A stretch of 64,000 nucleotides of DNA from Leuctra nigra (lineage: Eukaryota; Arthropoda; Insecta; Plecoptera; Leuctridae). The DNA lies in assembly GCA_934045905.1 (NCBI GenBank), contig OW203762.1, forward strand, positions 52,291,411-52,355,410. The letters are read 5' to 3'. The position numbers and the translations under genes were made by a program. Below the pieces are notes generated by a model. That model saw only the letters and a list, made by a program, of their open reading frames with translations, was not told where the DNA came from and did no database searches. The first letter of the stretch is position 1. The number at the start of each line of letters is the position of its first letter. Positions 35,996-47,400 of this stretch are shown here, in pieces.

Positions 35996-36068
35996 CGACC
36001 GAACCGGGGCTCGAACCCGGGACCTCTCACTTGCCGGGCGAGAGCTCTACCAACTGAGCTGCCCGATC
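35996..36068 (-). repeat. tRNA-like sequence, copy 2
   Basis: Same fold as copy 1, with a fully paired D arm (GCTC/GAGC) and anticodon-loop CCGGCAA. The 70 or so bases on its low-coordinate side (TTTCTTTGGAAAA, GAGTAAGGATGATATGAAGG, GTTGTGAAAAATATCCGACC) repeat those beside copy 1, showing a repeat unit of about 150 bp. C at position 33 argues against function. Confidence 0.8.
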
Positions 36069-36079
36069 GGACCTTTTTT

Positions 36080-38490
36080 ACTTCATTATGGAAACACGAT
36101 ATGTAAAAACAAATAAATTAATTTGTAGACTGATAGTAGCCACATCTTTCCAGAAGTGGCTCCATCCATAGATCGCTTATTTGCGGGAATAAGCGGCTGA
36201 TGAAGGATTGAGAGTTTCAAAAATACTTCTTTCTTAATCATAATGATTTATTTACTATTAAAAGCAGCTTATTAAAAATTAAATTTTAACGCTGACCGTG
36301 TTACACAATTCAATCTTACACATATGTACACAAATTATTAGAAATTGCAATTATTTCACTGGACATCCCGCAATAATTTATACCTACAGCATCATATAAA
36401 AATCATGACATATACCTATATGTTATAATACAATAATTAACTACCTAATTATTACCTCACATATTGGTTGTATACTATCTATTAAAATTGGACAGCATCA
36501 ACATCTACACGATTGCCGCACATGTTGAGCCCGAGTTCGTACATGTGCGACTTATACAGTCGCATTGGCCGCTCTTCGCATAAACATCTCGTCTTTTCAA
36601 AATTGGGCCTAGAAACAATATATAAAATCTTTCCTGCACCCTTAATGTACCTATTCACTAAATTTACAAATAAATGTACAAAGTTTAGTATACTAATAAA
36701 ATGTGCTATAGACTCAAATAAATCAATAAAACTAGAGTAATTAATTAGATAGATCTGTGTTTTTTACTTGCAATCAATTCCCGACTTGTCAATTTACTAT
36801 CCACAATGATTCGTACCGGCTCCCTTAGATATTTACAATAATATTAATATATGTAATAGTAGTATTGACCATTTACAAAATGAGGCTGAAAAGTATAGGC
36901 ACACAATAAAAAAGTGCCCACATCTTTGCCGACTTCACACCTCGAGGTCTGCCCAGCTCATGGCAAAATGTAATTGTACTAGAGTACAGTGGATCTGTCA
37001 ATCCTGTTAGACCTTTCACCATTATTGACAAGAATAATGACAACACTCTTTACTAAGGCATGATTGAAAGCAATGACAAATGTCAAATTTGATCTTTTGG
37101 CCATTGCGCCAACCGGAATTATTGCTCATAGCTCACCAGCCATTTACAAATGATAACTGACATTCCCGAGGCAGCAGGGATGAAAGCTATCATGGAACAG
37201 AATGTCCATGTATGTTGCATCAATATGCATGTTGCATCAACATGTTGTATCAATATGCATGTTGATTACTCAAATTGAATATTAACCCACACTCCTCTGG
37301 AATATAAATATTACATATGTACTAGATGGTACTAGATGGTACTAGTCAGTTGGAATACACCTACTAGTTAGTAGTAGGTACTACATATTGCTTTTGCTTG
37401 AGAATATTTTGATCCAGTACCATTCAAAATTGATTACATACATCATTCAGCGACATTTAAAACTAGATATTATTGCTTTAGAATGTTAAATGACTCATTT
37501 ATTGAAGGTTGTCTTCATATGCACATGCATTAACAAACATATTGCTTCAGGGATCCCAATGGACTCCAAACACTAGTTACAGAATAAAATAAAAAAACTT
37601 AGGGAATCATTTTCAATTTTTCTACTATCTAGGTTGTATATTGAAAAATTGGAAACAAACCAACAATTCACTGCTTTATAACATTAGTCACGCTGCCTGC
37701 TATTGCACACAGCTTTGAGTTTCAGTGCCTACAAAATAAATAGAAATTTCAAAAAAATATTTGGTTTCTAAATCCATTTTAATTTTTTAACATTAGATTT
37801 TACGGAAACTGTTTCGATCATCAATTCTTTTACCCTATTTGTTCTTGCACACTTGGAACGAAACATACCACAGAAGATTGTCCGATTGTTATAATTCTAA
37901 CTGTGACGAACTAAACTTCACAATAAAATACTTTTAACTAAAATTGACCAATGACATTTTAATTTCATAAGATTGGGTTACATTTATTTTTTATTTTTAC
38001 ATGCAGAAAGCTTAAAACAATAGGAAAAATGTGATACGAACCATATTTAAATTTATTAATTACTATGTATCTGAACGCACTTACTGCCATCTTTTGTATC
38101 TTGATGCACCCAGTACGTAGGTAGGGTTTCGGAATATTCAATATTTTAAATTAATTCGTTGGTACCTATTTCTTATGTAGGTATTACATAGTAATAAAAT
38201 AAATGATGGCATACAAACACACGTTGTGCCGAGTAAAAAATCTGCCCCACGACTAGAATACAAAGCGTTAGGAGTGCACTCTGCTCATTACAAGGTCACT
38301 TACTAGACTACGCAGAGCCACCAAGTAGAATTTTATACATTACACTCATTTGTCTTCTCAAAGTCATTCTTTACACTGAGAGAACTGGCCAAAAGTAGGC
38401 AAATGAGAAACTAAAATGTTAACATCATGCTGCAATTAACAATGTCTAGAGTGTTACTTGGTGGATAAACCGACCGCAAATCTCGTGGAA
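36080..38490. other. Cyclin E 3' flank, no gene seen
   Basis: AT-rich sequence between the tRNA-like repeats and the cyclin E stop. It probably contains the cyclin E 3' UTR (minus strand). Short repeats include ACTAGATGGT in tandem at about 37321-37340 and TGCATGTTGCATCAA words at 37213-37262. No conserved exon was recognised. Confidence 0.45.
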
Positions 38491-41400
38491 TTAGGAAGAC
38501 GATCCTGCCCTTGCAGCGTGCTTTTCACATGGTTTCTTCTGGCTGGCGGGCGGAGTCAGAAGGCCAGGGTCTGCCTGGATGTCGGCCTTTGTCACAGGAC
38601 TGTCGGTCAAGCTCGTTGTCGCTAGAAGTTGCTGGTTCTGTCGATTTTGTGCTCGCTCCTGAAGATCACAACGAACATTCATTCTTAATTAGATGGAACT
38701 GGCACGAAGCATTTTAAAAAGATGTGCAACATGGGCTTGGAAATCGTCAATGAAATCTCAAGAATAATCGATGGGAAAAGATAGTTGGTAAGGATAAAAG
38801 TTTGGAACTTGTGATCATTGTTTGTAATATTGTTGGTCCAGAAAGAACCAGAACAAAAGTCTTCTTTGTTGGTGATGCACAAAATTTATTAATGAAAATT
38901 GCAGTTTTGTTAAATTTCAAGAAATTTATGAAAATCAACAAATTTAGAATTACTACGTACTAGAACTACCTAGGTGCTTACTAAATATTTTGTTTTTGCA
39001 AATATGTGGCCACGTCAATTGCTAATTGCTATACTAGCCCTCTCTTAGTGTGCAGGGACCTAGTGCCAAAACACAGCGAAGATGATGTTCCCCACACTAG
39101 CAGAGATTGAATAAGTTTGAAAAAACAGGCTGCACTCACCAGCATCTGCAGATCAATGGTGTGTATCTGGATATTGTGTGTGTCGTCGACAACAATGCGA
39201 GGGACAGTTTTGAGCAAACCAGAGCTGGCGGCATTCTCACTGGCCGCACACTTGCCCTCACAGGCAGAAGCATTGAGGCGAGCTACACTCTCCTCCTTAA
39301 CTGTCAAAGCGAAAGGATGAGTCCACTTCACGCAATCTGAGATATCCTCCCAGTTGAGACCTAAACAGCAAAGCAAGGAATCAAGTGTAAGAGAGTATTA
39401 CGTAGGTACCTAATACATGTTACGCAGAATGCAGAGTGGCTCTAATGTTACTTGTTTCACGTTTGAGATATGGATCATTTCATAGGTGATTAATACTACC
39501 TTTTATACCTTAGGTAGTTAGTAGTTAGTAATTAATCACACTATCTCTCACCATGTTAATATTATGACTTGTCGTATCATAACTTATGACGTAATAACTG
39601 ATAACTGTTTTGAGAATAAGCACCCTGGACACATTTGACTTAATGAGTTGCGACCTCCAAATATAATTCAAGTAGAACATGTACAACTGAACAATTTACC
39701 TGAGACGGACAGTGCCAATGCTTTGTCACCCATGTGCCACAGTGCGGTGGCCGCGAGAACACTGTAGGAGTAACGTAGACTGCCTTCGTCCAGGAGTATC
39801 AAATCTACCAACTGCACGGTACGCACGAATACCAAGCCGGAGAATTGTGGGTACACAAAGACGTCCTTGGAGACCGGCCTTCGTTGTAGATTTTCGTTGC
39901 AGAGCTGCACGTACATCGTCAACCAGCCATTCACAGTCACAGGACTCAGATTCCAGTTGAGTGCCTAGAGGATTCAGATACTGGATCAGCAAGGAACCAT
40001 GGACATACATATTCCCACACCCTGACCGATCACATTTACACGAATAATACTGTGGTTGCTTATGGTTAGATTGTTTCTTCTTACTACCATAAATAAATAC
40101 TCACCTTTAAAATTAGTAGCTCTTTTTCCAATATTTCATCTTCTATACATGCGCCATCTGTTACGTAAGCAAATTCATGGATCTTGGGAGGATAAATCTC
40201 TTCAGTTTTTGCTGCTATAAACAAGCAAGTGATTCCTGAAACAAAAAGATGGACATTAAATCTAACTCTTGGTGCAGCTTCAAAGTGAAGGTGGAAAACA
40301 CTTCGCTGCTTATCAATTCACATTATATTACTAGGGTTGGGCGAACATCAAAATTTTGAACCAAACCTCAAACCAAACTTTAAATATTTGACCGAACCTC
40401 CGAACCAAACATATTGGCCTCTTTTACCCGCAGTGGTTTTATTACGCATTTCAAATAGCATCAAGCATTGTATGGCATAGTTTGCACAAGGGGATTCTGC
40501 ATCAGTTGCAGGCGGGGAGTAAAAATAGTCAATTTGATAGGTAATTTTCAAAGGATAAGTAAAATTAACTCATTGCCCATCTTTTTTGCATTTTATTCTT
40601 GATAAAGTTAAGAGGGCTTGGTAGTGAGCGTGGCCTTGACGAGTTTTTTAATCGATTTTTATCAATATCTTTTTCCAGTGTAATTGTTATTATTATTATT
40701 ATTATTATTAAGCCTATATTCTCAACGGAGCCGAGGCTCCACTAGTGAGAATGTAATAAAGAAGGGAGGAGAGGAAACCCGGTACCGGCATGTAGCCTAC
40801 TCCTGACGAAAGATACCAAGGGGACCAACGGCTTAACGTCCCTTCCGAAGGACGGTGTAACATTCACAGCACGGGCCTCCACAACCCACGCCGTCGAGAG
40901 ACTGATAACAGGTGGAGGGAGGTCGTCACACTGACCCCCAAATACCCCAGTCTCTCTGGCCCAACGGCAGCAACCTGGCAAGGCAGAGTTGAATGGTCAC
41001 CCATCCAACCGCTGACCGCGCTCAATGTTGCTTAACCTCGGTGATCTAACGAGAACCGAGGTATCCAACACACCAGCCGTTGGGTACACAAAATAGGGCT
41101 ATGGACGTGAATTCAGAACAGTTCAATGAAAATAATTTCATAGTTTGGAATAAGTTATTAGTTTTATTGTGTCCAACAGGTGTTTAGAACCCGAAAATTA
41201 CTAAATTTGAAATTACTTAATTACTAAATTTTCCAAACTATGAAATTATTTTCATTGAACAGTTCTGAATTCACGTCCATAGCCCTATTTTGTTAACAAT
41301 TACACTGGATAAAGATATCTTACTTATAGTTACCCAGTTCTGTCTGTCTGTGTGTGTGTATGTCAGGAACGGTTGCGCGCTTCGATTTGACATTGGTATT

Positions 41401-44400
41401 TATTGAAAACTATAACTAAGATGGTGGCGTTACATTGCCAAACATGTCTAAAATTACGTCTTCTGCTTTTTGTGAATAAAGAAATAACCAAAACTTACCT
41501 AAGACGCACACTTTATGCTTTTGTATTTGTAACAAATCTACTCTAATGTATAATAACTGTCAAATCAATTACTTTACATAGAAAACGTCATGCCGACAAC
41601 TTCGTTCAAACTGACATATTCAAATTTTCTTCTCTCTGAGTTATACATGGGCCGTGAACCTGAATAGTGAATACCAACAAACCAAAGCCGATTGAATTGA
41701 AAATTTGTAATATAATTTATTTTGTTAAATATGTACTTTTCCATAGTTTCTTATTAGTGGTGTCATGTTACTGAAGGAATGTGTCTATTGATACTGTTTA
41801 TACTGTTCAATGTTTAATTTTTACAATATACGTATCAAGTGAAGCCGAATATAGCAACGTGAAGAATGTGCTCTCATTGGTTGACAGCTGTCACGTGACC
41901 GTACATGCCTCTCTGCTATTCGGTCATAATCGAAAAAGCAGATGGGGTAAACTTGATAGTTTGTCCGTGTTTTAGAAGTAGAACGTCGGAAGTCCATTTC
42001 AATTATTCTTGAGTTGAGCTAATAAACCAGGTTTTCCGACTTCATCAAACCTTAATTTTGTAAAGGGGACATGAGTCATTAGAATATAATATAACATATT
42101 AGCAGTGTTGGGGAAGTTCCTTTTTAAAACGATCTTTTTAAAAGTTCAGTTCACGTCCAAATATATGAACTTTTGAAAAGTTTAAGTTCTTTATTTTAAG
42201 CATGTGTAGTAAAAGTTCACGTTCCTTAAAAAAACGAATATAAGTTCTTTTAAAAGTTCTTTTTCAAAAAAAATTAACGATAGAATTAACTTCGCATGAA
42301 ACTTAAATGGAACTGAGAAGAATCTAAGAGGGGCCCCTACTTCCCCTTCCACACCTGCCTCAAACTACCCTCGCCATAGTAACCAATCCACGCTCAGAGT
42401 TAAAGAAACTTTGGAAATCTTCGGATCGGCTCGGACTTTATTCCGATTCGACTGCTTAGTGCTCATTAGGAAAGAGCGAACTTGATCGAAACGTTCGTGG
42501 TTAAAACGAACGTTTGACGTTCACGTTCTTTGTATACAAAAAAGAACGCGTTCGCTCAAAAGTTCGCAAAAAAAGTAACGCGTTCTTTAAAAGTTCCCTC
42601 CCCAACACTGCATATTAGAATAGAATAGAATTATATTAACAGCTTAGGAATAAACTGTACTTTTTAGTAATAAGATATTAAGAAAATACACATGTGGATT
42701 TTCCAGTGGCTGAAATAGTCAGCTGTTGTAGCATCAAGTTTCAGTTCAGTGAAATGATCAGATTCTAATCTATTAAAATGAACATTTATAATGAAGAATT
42801 TCAGCTACAGTTCTAATGGGTGATCGGTAATTATTTGATTGAATGCGTTGGGGTAATGTAAGAGAATATTTCAATACAGCTGTATTTATTGACATCAGTC
42901 AAATGGTAATTGGAAGAGCTTGATTATATCATTCCAAAAGGGTGCAATGGAAAATTGAGAAAATTTATTTCTACACTTCTACCTCGGAGAGACAGATATA
43001 ATGAAACCTAACCCCCACACACTAAGTTATCCTTCTTTCTGGGATAGCAAACCTCTATGCATCATGAATCGCCACAATGCAAAAAGGCTGGCGTTTTTTT
43101 CTTAATTTGTTTTACTTTGTAAACTCATTTGAAATGGCTTTTCCATAAAAGTTATGGTTAAATGACTTTCCTTCGTTACTCATTTTCGTATTCTGTTGGG
43201 CATTTTAGTCATGCTAACGACGTTATGTGTGTAGTGTATTATAACTATAAAGTTATCAACAACGCACACTCTGCTGCCAAATATCTCAACTCATGCTAAT
43301 TTACGCATACCCCACTGGTGCGCATTGGTCATGTTTTACATGACGGGTCCCTCTAGTTGATAATAATAATAATCGATTAAAAAACTCTTCAAGGTCAAAC
43401 TCACTACCCAGCCGTCTTAATCCACATAATTGAATTTATGCACAAAGAAAAAGTAAGAGAAGTATAATTAAACTTAAAATTATTAATTTGCATTACTTCT
43501 TTCTTTGGCGCTAAGAGGGAGGTTCGGTTTGGATATTACATTTCAAAGTTTGGTTTGCGAGTTCATCTAAAGCTGGTTCGGGTTTTGAACCGGTTCGCCC
43601 AACCCTAATAGGGATTACTCGTAGGTAATCCAAAATAATAGATCTCGCAAAATATTCAATTTAAGGATGGTGTCACCTACCAATGAGCTGCAGCTGGCCT
43701 TTGGGTACATCCCTCCTCCCAGAGAGATAACGGTCAATGAAATCTACGGCCAGATGATACGTCTCTCGATGCAGCTTGTACACTTCCGACACCTGCAAAA
43801 GATTACCTAATTTTATCACAAAATTCAATACGTTCTCAACAACAGCGGTGGATGGTCAAGAAAAAATAATTATTAAAAACTGTAAAATCAGAAAGACAAA
43901 GGATCTCTGTCACTGTGAGTACTACAAGGTGTTTATTACAATAATATGTTTTATACTTTAGAAGAAGGGCTGAAGTCAATCTCTATAAGTAAGTTTTTAG
44001 GAGCTAAAAAAACTAGTGTGCGTGGTTATTGGCGATGATAACCACATGGTTATAAGTTATTTTGAAGGGAATACTTCACCAGGAAATGCTCAATTGAACT
44101 TGTAGACTTCAGTATTTTTAAATGGTATTTATTTAGAGATTTAAATCAATAAACACTCCTTGCAATTTATAGAGCCATGATTTCCTAATAAAAACAGTGT
44201 GTAAACTCAATAAGAAAAGCTCAGTGTAAGACGTTGATAAGCGAGCACAGATATGCGCAACATCAGACCAAACACGGTCTACTCAATCAAAGATATAACT
44301 ACTACATTATTTTTTATTTTCTTTGCAACTTTTCTATTTCCATATACTACTCTGGAATAAATTGAATACTAACAGAACCTTGTGCTGTGATTTGGTAATT

Positions 44401-47400
44401 TGCAATTTGAGAAAATAAGGTAAACGACTTCACTCCGGTGCTTACTGTGGAACTGGTAACACCGCGTACAGAACATACGTCACATTATATAGCATTAAGT
44501 GGTGACACTTTTATGTTTACCATTGAAAAACTTGAATACGAATTATAAGTTGAATATGTAGACAAACCTACTAAAGTCGCCCCTGGTCAAAAACGCCTTG
44601 GATGGCAGCGCTAAGTATGCTATTAATTTTCAAGACTGAAGAAGCTCTGAAGTAGACCAAAGAGATCACAGTTGTGAATATCGTCACGATTGACATGCGT
44701 GGCACGATTCACGCGTGACCAGTAACTTTGCACCCTTACGCACGACTTTTAGCAGTAGTGAGCACACTCGCGCAAAAAGCGCGGGACGTGAGTGAGAGTC
44801 TACCGTGACTACTGGTACCGTGATTAGAGATGTGACCTCTAATCTTGATTAGGATATTTCTCAGAAGGTAGTGTAGACTCTCATTTTTTTTTTTAAATGA
44901 GATGCAACATCTTGCCAAAATTGGCACTTTTGTACATACAGTTTATTCCATTTTAAAAAGGGAATGGGAACCACGCCCATTCCTACCACATCTACCACGC
45001 CACGCTATTGGTTGGTTGGTTGGACGCGGGAAACAAATGAAATTCAAAGGAGACAACAGAAAAACCAGGTAGTGCCAACGTAGCTGAGAAAGTACTAAAA
45101 TATTACAACAGATTTAAATTACGTACCTACTTTTTAAATGTATTTTGTTGACCCAGGCTATTAAAAAGAGGATTTTATGGCAAAAAGTGATAAATTATTT
45201 ATTTTGACTGATTTAGAGATCTAGTGGTCATTCCAAAGCAAAATTTTTATGGTAGTGGTACCGCAAATTAAATTAATTTTTAATTTCTTTAAAAAAAAAA
45301 CTGATCAAAAGTTCACTGAAAAAAAACTTATCACTACTACTACTAAAAGTTCTTTTCCAAAAAATTAATTTTGAAAGTTGAAGTTCCCCCCCAAAAAAAT
45401 GCGTTAAAAGTTCATTTTCAATGTGCTTACTGTCAACTGCCTACCTACCGATACCTACCTATTATATTTACCTTAAAAACTCACCTTTTCGATGCAATAC
45501 AAGACTGACAAAGGGAAAGGCAAGGTATACCGAACTAACATTTGTGATTGTGACCATTGACCAATAATAACAACATCATGCACATGAAAAGGTTCGTTTG
45601 TTTCGTTTTACATCAAATTGTACGTGATTTTGTTCACATCAATTTATAACTATCTATCATAAAGAATTTATGTGAATGAAGTATGACCATGTACACTCCA
45701 ACATAAGATAAAACGCAAGTAATCTCGACACCAAAAGAACTTTTCAAATATTAAAAGTTCGCAGGAAATTTGAACTGATTACTTGAAAAGTTCTTTTTCA
45801 GGAAAATTAACAAGTTCGCTCAAAAGTTTACTAAAAAGTGAACGTGTTCGTATGAACTTAAACTTTTTAAAAGTTCCTTTCCGAAGTACCAACTTCATGG
45901 AACTTCCATTCCCTTTTTGAAATGGAATAAACTGTAGTACCTAGAGGTAATTCTAAATTCATGGTTAGATTTTTTTATGATCTAGACATTAAAATTGTCT
46001 AGATTTTACAAGATCTTGCCAAGATTATTCATAAGGGACTTGATACAAAAAATAGTAAGCTGTACCTCAATTAGCCAGTCTAGAAGAATAGATCGCATTC
46101 GGGGCTGAAGTTGAGGATGCTTGGAGAACATGGTCTCATCTCGCTGCGACATAGACTGCTCGTTCTTGCAGCACATAAGCTCCCACACCTCCTGCGGATC
46201 CGCCCAGCTGAGCAGCGGCAGCGGAGACATGTAGTCAGCGGCGGGCGTCAGCGGACAAGACAAGGCTCGCACTCTGAACACAACACATACAAACTTACAC
46301 TCTGACCAGAGATTCACAGAGCACGCAATTCCTAACAGTCCTTGTGCATTCAATGTTGTTGTGAGATGTCATCAAGTGACAACTAATTGCTAGGGTGGTA
46401 GAAAAGGGGCAAAGGTAAAAAGCCAAGGGGAAAAAAAGCTTAGCAAGAAGCTAAGTAGGGGAACATGGGGCACAGTGGGCCAATTTTTACAGATTATTTT
46501 ATTGTGATTAGAGAAGGGAAACTGTTTTAAAAAATATATAATCTTTCCGGAACACAAATTAATTTTTACTGTATTAAAAAAGTTTGAGGAACCTATTAAA
46601 AAAAAAATGTTCCAAAAGTGGCTCACTGTGACGCCAGTGGTGAAGCACAGTGGGCCAGGGTATTGGTATGGTGGGTGGAACACATTATATGATCTAAAGA
46701 AAGCAATGGACTTATATCACTGAGCACTGAGGATTTGATCAAGATCCAGTTCAATTACTATCAAAATCAAAATAGCAGTATTATAAAAATATTTGTTACC
46801 CACATGAAAATTAGAGCATTATTTTGTAAGATCTTTATTTTAACATTCATAATCCCTTCCGTTTGATCTTAATTCGATCATGATTCAGATTTCGATTGCG
46901 TGATTACAATTGAATACAATTTGGATCATGGTCGAGTTCGATTGTGTTGAGTTCACACATATTCTCGATTACGATTGAGATTTTGGAGTGGGAACAGAGT
47001 ATTAGAGGTTGACAATTGGTACAATGCAACATCCCATTGCCCTCTCCTAAGTAGTCCTATCGAAGTTATTTTTCTTTCTGTTGCAAAACCATATTTCTCT
47101 GCAAAAATTATAATTAAGGCGACTCAACCCCACGTGACCCATTTGATGCCTACGTTTGATCTGACTATCCTGCAAACCCACGGGGTATGCCATTTTATTT
47201 CCCAGTAAAAAAAGGGGTTACCTTTCAGTACAATTATCATTATAGTGGTGTACTACACCACTACAATAATGCTGTTTGTACTGAAGTGTTTCACAAAATA
47301 TCGCTCTAATGTTTCATATGACACTTTAATAATGAAAATGCTTAACTTTCTTGAAAAGGCTTTGTGAATTACGAAGAAACATCGACCAAAGACAGATTAT

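Larger units (their letters stand above)
40332..43607. mobile_element. Large fold-back element with TAGGGTTGGGCGAAC ends (cyclin E intron)
   Basis: TAGGGTTGGGCGAAC at the left and GTTCGCCCAACCCTA at the right are exact inverted repeats. Similarity continues inward for about 300 bases: AACCAAAC.. words near the ends, and at the inner side GGTAGTGAG..TG.CCTTGA (40620-40640) and GAGTTTTTTAATCGATT (40641-40657) against their complements at 43374-43415. It contains later insertions (5S SINE, palindrome, hAT-like element). No clean target duplication was found. Confidence 0.75.

Noticed and set aside
35666..36068. Two tRNA genes
   Set aside because: Good cloverleaf folds, but position 33 is C, anticodons differ between copies, and shared flanks show repeat origin.
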